Shown one piece after another: positions 34,701 through 46,700 of a stretch of DNA of 64,000 bases. Position numbers and translations under genes: made by a program. Under the pieces are notes generated by a model. That model searched no databases and was not told the origin of the DNA. It was given only the letters and a program-made list of their open reading frames with translations. The stretch is from Aptenodytes patagonicus (taxonomy: Eukaryota; Chordata; Aves; Sphenisciformes; Spheniscidae), in assembly GCF_965638725.1 (NCBI RefSeq), contig NW_027472026.1, positions 1-64,000 on the forward strand. Direction: 5' to 3'. The stretch's first letter is position 1, and the number at the start of each line of letters is the position of its first letter.

Positions 34701-37700
34701 CCCTCCCCCAGCCCCCCCAGCGACACGCGATCCCGACACACGATCGGTGGCAGCTGGAGACGGCGGGGGCTCGGGGCGTCCATCCCCCGGGCGGGGCAGC
34801 TGTGGCCGGCGCCCTGAGGCCGCGGTGAGGGCCCCCCCGCTCCCCGCTGCTGGCCGTGACTCAGCCCCGCAGCCAAGTTTCCAGCACGAAGGCGCCGAGC
34901 CCGCTCCCTGCCAGCGCTGTGAGTCACCGGGCCGGCGGGGGGGGGGGGGGGGGGCAGGCCCACGGGCCCTGCTGCACCCGTGGGCTGCGTGGTCCTGCGT
35001 GGACCGGCCCTGCCGCAGCATCCCCGTCCCCCTCGCCGCACCCCCTGGGTCACGCATCCCTCTGCTCGCCCCCGGGTCTGCCCCGCTCGCCCCCCTCCCA
35101 CAGCCCCGGGGGCGCCGTGCACCCACACCCCCGCGTCCCACGTCCCAGGGGGGCTCCCCCGAGCTCTGCCGCGGGGCTCGCACCCCGCGCTGGGCTCCGG
35201 CCCCGCGGCCCCGCGGGGCTGGGTGCTGCGGCGCGATGGGACCGGCCGCGGGGCTGGGTGCTGCCCGAGCCCCTGCCCGGTCCCGCGTGGGGAGGGGGTG
35301 TCCCCGTGGGGCGCGGCCGCGTGAGCCCCGGCCCTTCCCGGGACCCAGCCGTCCCGCCGCTCCGGTGGATCCGGGTCCGGGTTTTCCCTCCGCTCCGGGG
35401 AGCCGCTGCGGGAAAACCAGGCCTGGATTCCGGGCTGGCGGGACGGGGTCGCGCCGGCGGCGTGGGGGCTGCGGGGGGTCTCCGCGCGGCGGAGCGGGTC
35501 CCGCCGCCGCCCCCCCCCCCCAGCCCTCCCAGCCCGACCCCCGCCCCGGCCCGGCGGGGCGGCTTCCTCCGTCGGCGGGGCCCGTTTCTAGGTCTTTAGC
35601 GCCGGCGTAATTAACTCCCCGTAGACGGCGGCGGGGTTAACCCCCCCGGCGCCGGGGGGTCCCGGGGTGCCGCGGCCGCCCCGTCCCGCCCCCGCCCGTG
35701 TCATGTTCTAACTCGGGCTCGGTGACGGGCCCCGGTTATTTATATCGGCGCCCGCTCCCCGCCCGTCCCCCCCCCCCCGCCCCCACCCCCGCCGCCGCCA
35801 CCGGCGGAGCCGCGCTGCGCCCTCGCTCCGCGCTGCCCGCGCCCTGCCCGCGCCCTGCCTGCCCATGAAGGTCGTGCCGGGTAGGTGAGACCCTCCGGGC
35901 CGAGGAGGGGGGGGGGGGACGACCGAGAAGGGGGGGGGGACCGAGGAGGAGTAGCGGGGGGGGGGGGGGCTGGCGCCGGTCGGACGGGTCGTCCCGGGAT
36001 ATAAAAAGCCGGGATGTGAGTGATGGGGGCGAGCGGGCCGGGGGGGACCGGGGCGGGGGGAGGGGGGGGCCCGATCCCGCCGGTACAGCGGGTGGGAAGG
36101 CGTCTCCTCGCCGCGGACCGGGAGGGGTTAAGGCGGAGCGGGAGCTGCCCCGGGGGGGCGGGCGCTGGTGCGTCCCTGCCCCGCCGAGCCGAGCCGAGCC
36201 GTGCCGAGCCGTGCCGAGCCGTGTCCCCATGGAGGACACCGGTCCCCTCTTCCCCTCGCTGGTGGCCGTGGGGCACGCAGCATCCCTCGCCCTGGTCTGG
36301 TACTGGCGGCGTCGTGCCGAACCGGGGGATGCAGGTGAGTTCGGCTCGGCTCGGCTCGGCTCGGCTCGGCTCGGCTCTGCCCCTCGCCCCGCCCATCCCC
36401 GCCGGGGGGGTGGGGTGGGGGTGTTGGTGGTGGTGGTGGTGGTGGAGGGGGGGGGAGGGACCGGCTGCCCCGATGGGGCGGGAGGCGGATGGGTGGTCCT
36501 GGAGGGCTTTAGGGGGGGACCCGCCTGCCGTGGGGGAGCATTCCGGGGGGGAGGGGGGAGGGAGGGATGCAGAGCATCCTGGTACCCACGGTGACTCAGC
36601 ACCCCCCCCCCCACACTATTAGGAGTGGGGGTCCTGGCAGCAGCCCCCCCCCCCCCCCGGCGCGGGTGCGTCGAGGGGGCTGGACGGGGGTGCAACCCCC
36701 TCGCGCCGGGGGGGGGGGGGGGGCTGCTGCCCAAGCCCCCCCAGCATCCCCAGCCCCCTTCCCCATCATTTTCGGGTATCCGACAGCCGAAATCTCCCTG
36801 CCGGGGAGCAGCAGGTGTTCTCCCGAGGCGTGAAGGTGCCAGATATTTTTGGGGACAGGGATCTGGTGACAGGAGGGACGGTGGGGGCTGGGGAGGGACA
36901 CCGCGGCGCGCTGGCTGGCCTGGCCAGGCTGCGGGCGGGAGCATCGGTGCGGATTGCGGTGTTGGCAGGGACGCGCGTCCTTGCGGGAAGGGCGGGCAGG
37001 GCTGGCCCGCGTGCAAGGCACCTGTCGGTGCGGGCAGGTTATTTTGTGGGTTCGTGGAGGCCCCCCCCCGCCTTCCTACACCGTTGTCTTCAACTCTGTG
37101 CCGGCAGCTGCCGCTCGTGGGCCGCGTCCCCACAGAAAACTTGGGGCGAGCGATGGCTGCTGGGGCACCGTGCCCAGCGCAGGCAGCAGCAGCAGCAGCG
37201 GAGGGGCAAAGCTGCCTGCTGCGGGGGTGCGGGCAGGGGCTGCCCGCGGCGTGGCACGCTTGTGCCGCAGAAGGGCTGGGCTGGCTGCGGCCGGGCTGGT
37301 CAGGGGCTGTGGTTGGAATGCGGCTGTGGCTGAGTGCCGGGGATCCCCACACAGCCCCCTTGGTGCTCGCCGCCGTCCCCGCAGGCAGAGCCGGGTCCTG
37401 GGGTCCCACAAGATCCCTCGCACCCGGAGCCAGGGCGGCCGCCGCCACGTGCATCCCTCCTGCCAGGGCCACATCCGCATCCGCCGCGACGTTGGCAGCC
37501 GTGGGGCAAGCCGCTGTGGTCCTGGCCCCCCCCCCCCTCCCTCCCCGGCACTTTCCAGGGCGTTGGCTGCGGTTTCCGTCGATCTGTGTGCGGCACTGGG
37601 AGCTGTCACGCTGCCTGCTTCGTGCTGCCTGCTCCGGGACAGCCCAGGCCCCCTCCGCCACGGCTGCCGGCCCGGCTGCGCGTGCTGGGGAAAACACAGC

Positions 37701-40700
37701 CGCGCGCTCCCGCTCACTGCGGTGAGCTGCGCCGGTGGGAGATGCTGCCGCCACCCTGGCGGCGAGCGGCCTGGCCTGCCTGTGCCGCTGCCCACCTCTG
37801 CCTGCAGCCAGCCCGGCTGCCAGATAAGGCGGGCAGGGCACCTTGACGGGAACCCCGGGCTGCTCCCCGCTGGGGGGGGGGCCGCTGTCCCTGGCACCTG
37901 CCCAGGGCTGTCCGAAGGGCACCCCCAAGGTCACACCTGCCGGGGCCCATCATCCCCACCGCACCGTGCCGCACCGTGCCGTGGCCGCCCCCCCGAGCTG
38001 GGGGGTCCCGAGGGGCTCTGGCAGTGCTGCCTGCACTCGGCCCTGCCCGGTTCTGCGCCTCCCTGGTCCCTCCTGGGCTTGGGGGGGGGTTCCACTTGTG
38101 GTCCCCGTGCCGTGGCGGTGCGTCGGACGGGCAGGCGGGGACGCAGGGCGGTGAGAGGGGTTTATTTTTGAGTGTTGTTCCTGGAATAGACGGGGGGCGG
38201 GGGGACTGCCTCGGTGCCCACGAGGGGCTGCCCAGCTCCGCGCCCGGCTGCTCTCGGTTGCAGTTTCGGCACAGTGTCAGGGCGGGTGCTTACCCCGGGC
38301 ACCGCGGTCCGGCCGGTGCTCGTGTCCAGTTTCTCCCCATCCCCGACCGGGCCTCCAGCTGCGCCCAGCCGCAGCGGGGGGGGCCCATCCCTGTCCTGCA
38401 GCTGCTGCCGCCCTGGGGAGAAGCCAGGGTCCCCGGGGGGATGCTCCGGGAGAGCGTGGGGCGCTGCCGCAGGCTCGGTACGCCTTGCTCCCCATGCCCC
38501 AAGCAGGGACACCCGGGGGTGGGGCAGCATGGGGGGAGCCCCTGGCCCATCCCCAGGCGAGGCCAGACTCCCCCCCTCCAGCGCTGCCCCCCTGGGTGCT
38601 GCGGAGCCGGGGGGGGCTGGGATGGAGCAGGGACTGGGAACGGCGGCGGGTTTGGGGCTGCAGAGGGGTTGGGGCCGGGCTGGGAGGGGAGATCTGGGGG
38701 CCGTGGCACGGCGGCCGCAGCAGAGCGCGGTGGGTTGACGGCAGCAGAGCCGGCCAGTTTCGGCGGTGGCAGCGCGAGCTATTTCGGCAGCAGGATGCTG
38801 GCTGTTTGTTTGGGTCCCGCTCCGGTTTCCAAGGCTGCCAGAATCGTGGCCAGAGACGTGGTGACGGCAGCGGTGGGCGGGGGAGGCCCGCAGAGGTTTG
38901 GGAACCCCCCGTCCTCCCCCCCCCCCCACCCGCTCCACTCAGCTTTTCCACCGCGCTGGTGGTTCTGGCTGTGCCAGGCCGGGGGCCGGGGGGGTCGGGC
39001 GCTGCCGCCGGCTGCAGCCTGGCCGGTGACTCACCAGCCTCAGGGGAAACGGCCGGGCTGCGGCTCGGAGCTGGGGCTGGCAGCAGCCGGGCCTCCCCGG
39101 CAAGGCCCCCCGGCCGGCGTGGGGAAGCTCTTCCCGGCACTGCCCTACGGCCTCCATGTTTCTGCCTGTGTGTGAGGGGCTCCCCCTTGGGCCAGGCTGC
39201 CCGGCGGCTGGGGGCCAGCCATGGCAAACGTGGCGGGGCCGTGGCAAGCGTGGTGGGAGCGGCACGCACATCCCGAAGGAAACATCCTGGTTCCAGGCGG
39301 CGTTTCCTGCTCGCCGGGTGCTAATCGCCCCGTCCCAGCCCTCCCCGCTCCCCCCCAACTCCTTATCTCTGCGGCACAGATGGGATGCGCCATGCCGTGG
39401 GGCAGAGCCCTGGGATGGCACCGTGCCGTGCCGTGCCGTGCCGTGCCCAGCCCCCACGCCCGGGTGCTTGCGGCCGGCCTGGCGCGTCCCATCTGGGTTG
39501 GGCCACAGCTGGGTTTTGACACAGAGACCCCCACACCCTGGGGGGGGGGGGCTTAGGCCGACGGGGATGTGCCAAGCTCCGGTACCCCGCCGGCAGCCAG
39601 GGTGCTGACAGGGGCTGCAGCAGACCCCGAACCGCCCAGGCTTCTCCCTGCCTGGGGGTCCCGTGCCATGCCCGTGCCCGTGCCCGGTGGTCCGAGCTCC
39701 TTCTCTGCTCCCGCTTGGCCTGGCTGGCCGCCGTGCTCAGCCCACGGCCGCTCCGGGACAGAGGGGTTCCCAGCGGAGTGCCCCGGGGGTGGGCTCTGTC
39801 CCTGGCCGGGAGCAGGGCCGGGAGCGGGGCTGGGAGCAGGAAGAGCGGGGCCTGGCAGAGGCCGTGGGCTGTCTGAGTCACCGGCCGCAGCACGGCTCCC
39901 CTCCAGACGCGGCCGAACGCCGAGCGGAGCGGTGGGAGCCGGAGCCAGGGCCCTGCCGGGACGGCGCCATGCTGTTCGAGCTCTGCTGCTGCTGCTGCTG
40001 CTGCTGCGAGCGAGAAGGCAGGTGTCCCGTGCGCGCCGGGGCCCTGGCGTGGGGTGCCCCCCGCGGTGGCATCCCCGGACCACCGTCCCTGCGGGAGGCT
40101 CCTTCCCGGCACAGCTCCACTTGCCCACGGTGCTCGCCCTGCGCGTGCCGGGGGACTGCAGCCGGGCCCCCCGAGCGGCACCGGGGCCGGGGGGGCTGTC
40201 GGACGTGGCACGGGGCGCGAGCTGCCGTGCGGATGCTGGCGCAGGGAGTCCCGGACATTCCCTGGGGGGGTCAGTGCCGTGGGGACCCGCCAGAAAACGC
40301 GCCGAGGGCTCCCCTCTGCACGGGGACCCTGCGGGTGTCCCCCGCGCTGGGGCCGCCCCACTCCCCTCGCTGCGGCCTCGCCGGGGCTGCGGCACCTGCG
40401 GGGCACGAGGCGGGAGGGACGGGGGGCGGTGGGGGGTGATGCCGGGGAGGGATGGGTGCTGGGGCAGGCGGCCGGGACGGATCCTGCCTGCAGTGGCAGC
40501 GCTGGGGGGCCGGAGCTGCTCCCCACCCTCCCCGGCAGCTCTGTGTGCCGGGAGGGGGTGGGGACGTGGGTGCTGGAGATGTTGGGGTGCCCCGTGGCTG
40601 CAGTAATGGGGGGCTCCTGGGGGCTTGGGCGAGGCTCGGGAAGGCGTGGGCAGCTGCCCTCGGCTCACAGGAGCGGGGTGCTGGGGCCCCAGCCCTGCCT

Positions 40701-43700
40701 GTGGCGGTGGGAAGGAGGGGGCTGGTGCCCCTGCCTTGCCCGGGAGGAGGGGTGTGTGTGGGGGGGCAGGGGTGTGGGGTGCAGGGGGTGCAGCAGGGAG
40801 AAGGGACGGGGGGGGGGCCTGGGGTGGCTGGGTGCAGCGGGGAGAAAGGCGCTGGGTGCCGGGAGGGGCGTGGGTGCAGGGGAAGGGGCGCACAGGGTTC
40901 GGGGTGCCTGGGTGCGGGGGTGCAGAGGGTGAGGGGTGCCTGGGTGTGGGGGAAGGGGTGCACAGGATTCGGGGTGCCTGGGTGCGGGGGTGCAGAGGGT
41001 GAGGGGTGCCTGGGTGTGGGGGAAGGGGTGCACAGGATTTGGGGTGCCTGGGTGTGGGGGAAGGGGCGCACAGGATTCGGGGTGCCTGGGTGCGGGGGTG
41101 CGGGGGTGCAGGGTGCACAAGATTCGGGGTGCGGGGGTGCGGGGCAAGGGGCGCAGAGGGGAAGGAGCGCCGGGCGCTGGCTGCACGGGGCGCAGGGTCC
41201 CCGGTGCAGGAGGAGGAGGGGTCCCCGCCCGGGGGGGGGGGGGGGGTGTTGGGGTGCGGGGGTCCCTGGGTGCGTGGGGACAGGGGCCGCGGGTCGTCCC
41301 CGCCCGGGGGTTCCCGGGGCTGCGGGGGCAGGCGGGTCCCGCGGCGGCCGGCGGAGCTGGGGCCGCCCCGGGGGGCGGGACGGGGCGGCGGCGGCGCGGG
41401 GCGGGTCCGGCTCGGGCCCCGTCCCGTCCCGTCCCGTCCCGTCCCGTCGGGTGCCGCCGGGTGCGGAGCGAGCATGGCGGGCAGCCCCGCCGCCCCCTGC
41501 CCCGGCGGGGGCTGGCTGAGCGGCGGCTCCGAGCCCGAGAGGCGGCGGTACCTGAGCGCCCGGCTCTGCTGCGCCGGTGCGTGGGGCGGCACCGGGAGAG
41601 GGACCGGGACGGGACCGGGGGCGGGGGCGGGAGCGCGGCGGGGCCCGGCCGGACTGCGGGAGGGAGCCTGGGGCCCGGGGGGGGGCCGGGCCGGTGGAGG
41701 GGGCGGGGGGGAACCCCGCGGGGCCGGGCCGGGGCTCGCTCCCCGGGGGGGGGACGGGACACCGGGGCTGCTGCGGGTCGAGGCGGACCCCGGGACGGGC
41801 AGGAGCTCCGGGAAGGGGGGGGGGGGGGGGGGGGCGGGGAGGGGCGGGGCCTGGCCCTGAGAGCCCCGCCCCCGGGAGCCGCACCGAGCCGAGCTGGGCC
41901 GGGCTGAGCCGGGCTGAGCTGAGCCGGGCCGGGCCGAGCTGAGCCGAGCCGAGCTGGGCCGGGCTGAGCTGGGCCGGGCTGAGCTGGGCTGGGCTGAGCT
42001 GAGCCGAGCCGGGCTGAGCCGAGCTGGGCTGAGCTGAGCTGAGCTGGGCCGAGCCGGGCTGAGCCGGGCTGAGCTGAGCTGGGCCGGGCTGAGCCGGGCT
42101 GAGCTGAGCCGGGCTGAGCCGAGCTGGGCCGGGCTGAGCCGGGCTGAGCTGGGCCGAGCTGAGCCAGGCCGGGCTGAGCTGAGCTGAGCTGAGCTGGGCC
42201 GGGCTGAGCCGAGCTGGGCTGAGCTGAACTGGGATGAGCTGAGCCAAGCTGAGCTGAGCTGAACTGGGATGAGCTGAGCCAAGCTGGGCTGAGCCGAATT
42301 AAGCTGGGCTGAGCTGAGCCAAGCCGAGCTGGGCCGAGCTGAGCTGAACTGAGCTGAGCTGGGCTGGGCTGAGCTGAGCCGGGCTGAGCTGAGCTGAGCT
42401 GAGCCAAACTGAGCCAAGCTGGGCCAGGCTGAGCTGAGCTGAGCCGAACTGAGCCAAACTGAGCTGAGCCAGGCTGAGCTGAACTGAGCTGGGCTGGGCT
42501 GAGCTGGGCCGGGCTGAGCTGAGCTGAGCTGAACTGAGCCGAACTGAGCTGGGCCGGGCTGAGCTGAACTGAGCTGAGCTGAGCTGAGCCAGGCTGAGCT
42601 GGGCTGGGCTGAGCTGAGCCGGAGCTGGGGGGGTTGGCTGGGGACAGGGCCGTGTGTGCCCGTGCACTGCGGGGGGGGCTGCGTGTGTGTGTGCGCGTGC
42701 GCATGCATGCGTGTGTGCACACCCCACGTGCGTGCCCATCCACGTGCATGCCAGTGTCCGTGTGTCCGTGTGTCCGTGTGTGTGCACACCCATGCGCAGG
42801 GGTGTGCCGGCCCGTAGGTATGTGCACGTGTGCGCAGGGGTATGTGTGCGTGCCGGCACGCCTGTGCCTGCATCTGTGCGCGCGTGGCTGCCCGTGCCCC
42901 CTCCATACACCGAGGGGGGGGTCCTGCGCCATGCCTCGCTGGGCCGCAGTGACCCCCAGCATGCGGGCGGACCCCGATCCCTAGCACTGCCTGTGCAGAC
43001 GCCCCCGGCCCCCATCGGTGCCCGTGGCCGGGCTGGTCCTGCCCGCCCTGCCAGCACCGTCCTGCCGATGTGAGGCCCCCCCATGTCTGTCACTGCAGGG
43101 TGACTCAGGCGGTGGCACCGAGACCCCGGTGCTGGGCGCTTGCAGCCCTCGGCGCCCTGCCCGCATCCGCATCCGCGGGCGCAGCCGTGGCTTCCCTGTT
43201 GGGAGGGAGGCTCCTGGTGGGACCGGCTCGGGGTCCCCCCCCGCCCCCAGGTGCAGCCGGGTTCCTCCCGGGCCGGCAGTGGGAAGCGCCTGCGGCGTTC
43301 CGCGGCGCTTTCGCTACCTCCACGCGCCCGACCTCGTCTTCCCGGTCGGGGCGCGGAGCTCCTTCCCACCGGCTGGCCTGTGCCAAACGTGCAGGCAGCA
43401 GCGGGTGCAGGGCCCCGGGGCTGGCAGGGGCCGCCCGCCCTCAGCCGTGCTGGTAATCCCCCTGCGGTGCTGGGTGCTGGCAGCAGTCTGGTGGCAGCGC
43501 CCGTTTCCTGCCCGCAGGCAGCTGGTGCAGGCAGGGGAGCTGCCCGTCGCGGTGCATGGTGGGGGGGGAGCCTGGCTCTGGTGCAGGGGCAGGGGGGTCT
43601 GGGTGCAGCAGGGAGCAGGGATGGGGGGGCGGGAGGGGGGGGCCTGGGATGGCTGGGCGCAGTGGGGAGGAAGGCGCTGGGTGCTGGGGGGGCGTGGGTG

Positions 43701-46700
43701 CAGAGTGGAAGAAGTCAGCTCGGTCGGACCCCGCGGTCCCTGGGTGCTCCCACGGAGCCCCTCGCTGTCCCATCGCCTGCAGAGAGAGGGTGGTGCCGAC
43801 CCCGCGGTGCCGGCGTGCTCCGGGGGCTGGAGGTTTGGGGGGCCAGCCTGCGGTCCTGCCGCTGGGACGGGTGCTGAGGGCAGCCGGCCCCGGTGGGCGC
43901 CACAGCCCCTGCCTGCTCCCGGCCGGAGGGGAGATGCCGTGGGAGGGAGCTGGGCCGGCCCGTCTGGGTGCCGGCACCTGCGGGGCCTCGGAGCCAACGG
44001 CTGAGGCTGCTCCTGCCCATCCAGCCTGGCCGGGCTGGCAGCTGCCTGCGAGGGGAGCCCTGCCTGTCCCGGGGGCTGCGCCGGGGCTTCCGCCTCTTCA
44101 GATCTTCAAAGCGCCCGCGCCACCGCCTGCCGCGTCCCCTCCCACGCTGCCCGCCAGCCTGCCCGCGGGCCCCCGGTGCCTCCCGCCCGCGGCGGCATGC
44201 AGAGGAGCCCGTGTCCCCATGCCGAGCGCGGTGGCTGTCCCCGGGGACAACCGGCCGGGATCCGGCAACCGGGGCGGCTCAGCTCTGCCAGGAGGCAGCC
44301 CCGGGGACACAGGTGGGGCCTGTGCAAGGCTGCGGGGCTGTCACCGGCTTGGGGACGCGGGTGCCAGGGCGTGCGGTGGCAGCGGGGTGGGGGGGGGTGG
44401 GGGACCGGGCGCAGGGGTCCGCCCCAATGCCTCACCCTGGGAAGTGCTGGCTGTGCCGGGGTGTGCCAGAGCAGGCGGTGCCTCCCGCGTCCTGTCCGGC
44501 TCTCGCTGGCAGACTGCGCTGCTCGGGTCTCGCCGCTCTGCCGCCGTGCAGTGCCCGGGCTGCCGTTGTCACGCTGGAGGGGGCCACGGCGGGAGCGGTG
44601 CTGGCAGCTGCCGGGGTGCCCATCTGGGCCGCGGCCCTCAGGGTTCACTGCTGCAGCAGGGAGAGCTCTCGGCCGCGCCGTCTGGATCCTCTGGAGCCGG
44701 CACCGGTAAGGCACGTCCGTCTGTGCAGATGGAGGCGGAGCGGCTCAGCCGGCGATGTGTGAGCATGGTGCCAGCCCTGGCCCCGCCGTGCCAGCACCCA
44801 GGCGCAGGTGGAGGAGCATAAGGGAGCGCGAGGCGCCGCCGACTCGGCACCGTGCCACCCTGCGTCGCCACCCCGGGAGTGCCGTCGCCCCGGCCCCTCT
44901 CCTGCCCCGCACCGCCCCGCCGGTGATGCCGTCACCCCTCGTCCCGGTGCCGGTGCCCACGTGCTGGCCGCGGTGCGGTGAGCTGTAGCTCCGGTATGTC
45001 CCTGCCCTCTGACGCGCACTGGCGTCAGCCGGGCTCCCGCCGCCACGGCTCCGTGTGCCAGATGTGCTCTGCGCCAGATGTGTTCTCGGCAGAACGTGTG
45101 CGTGTGGAGCCCGTTACCACTCGCATTCCTCGGTCGGCCGCCCTGGCCCTGCCCCAGCGGGCAGCGGGCCGGCAGAGCGGTGCTGCCTGTGCCAGGCTGC
45201 CTCCTCCCTGGCAGCAGGCAGCCTCTGCCTGCAGCCCGGCCCCTGCCAGGCCTGCCCGTCCGTACCCCCCCCCCCCCCCCCCCCCCGCTGCCCCCCGTGC
45301 TGCCGCCCGGCTGCCTGGGGGGATCCTGGACCCCGGGGCTGCGCTCCCGGTGCTGCACGGCTGCCTCTGCCGGCGCTGTCCCCGGCAAAGGGGCACGGGA
45401 GTGTGTGTGTGGGGTGTCTTCTGCTGCCCAGCAAACCCGGGAGGGGCTGCGGCATCACCACCCCCTGTCTGGGGAGTGGGGCCCCTCTGCCCTGGCCTCG
45501 CCGTGCACCCCGAACCTTGCCGGACCCCCGTGTCTGGGGATTGGGACCCCCTCTGCCCCAGGCTCGCCGCGATCCCCAAACCCTGCCGGCCCCCTGTGCC
45601 ACCCGGCTCTTCGTCCCTGTGCCCCGGCTCCTGCAGCCCGGCCGCTCGCTGCCCGCACGGCCGAGGCCGGGCAGGGCTGAGCCCCCGGCAGCCCCTGCTG
45701 CCTGCGGAGGTGGGTGCTGGCGGGCGCTCCCCATGGCGCTGCTCGCCGCGCCGGAGCCTCGGGCAGGGCGCGCCGATCGGGCCGTGAGTCATGGCAGGGC
45801 GATGCGCCGGCCCCCGTGTCCCTTGGACTCCATGCAAGGGTCGGGCTGCACCCGCCGGCGTTGGCGTTGGCACTGGCGCTGCGTGTGCGGGACATGGGCG
45901 CTGGCCTCCGCGCCGGGCCGGGCCGCGCCAGGCCGGCAGCGCTCGGGGCGCCTGCAGCTGCACTTTCCCCTGCTGCCTGCATCCCTGTGATGGATGACAT
46001 GGGTGCCGCAGGTGCCACAGGCAGGGCTGCCGGCCCCATGCCACCCCGAGGTCCCCACACCACCCCGAGGTCCCCCATACCGCTCCAAGGTCCCCGCGCC
46101 ACCCCGAGGTCCCCCATACCGCTCCAAGGTCCCCGTGCCACCCCGAGGTCCCTGCACCACCGCGAGGTCCCCCATACCGCTCCAAGGTCCCTGCGCCACC
46201 CCGAGGTCCCCCATACCGCTCCAAGGTCCCCGCACCACCCCGAGGTCCCCGAGCGGTGGGGTGCGGAGGGCAGGGAGCAGAGCGGCCGTGGGCTCCCACC
46301 CTGTGCCACCCTCCCCAGCTCGGGGGTCCCCGGAGCCGGGCTCCCCAAGGAGGGACGTGCGGCTGGGCTGGGTCCTGCACGGTCCTGGGTGGGATGTGGC
46401 ACGTGGTGGGGCATGAACCCTGAATCCCTCCTGCGGTCCCCAAGGCTGGTGGTGTCACCGGTCAGCACGGCGCGTGCCTGACGGCCGTGCGGCAGGAGGT
46501 GCTCCGTGGTGCGTCCCTGGGGAGGGGGATTCCTCCTGGCATCCCACGCCAGCGCTGCCTGTGCCCCCATCCCATGCGAGCACCCCGTGGGTGCCCGTGG
46601 GGCACAGGGGTGGATGGGGTGAGGCGCTGGGAGCTCGGCCGCGCCCGGGGCGTGGAATGCTCTCCTGGGGTGCTCAGCCGGGAGCAGACCTGCTGGCGGG

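Noticed and set aside
39553..42987. Minus-strand frame of more than 1000 codons with SSAQLSPAQ repeats
   Set aside because: Formed by the GAGCT pentamer array and other C-rich intron sequence, and lies antisense to the PLEC first exons 1g and the poly-Cys candidate.
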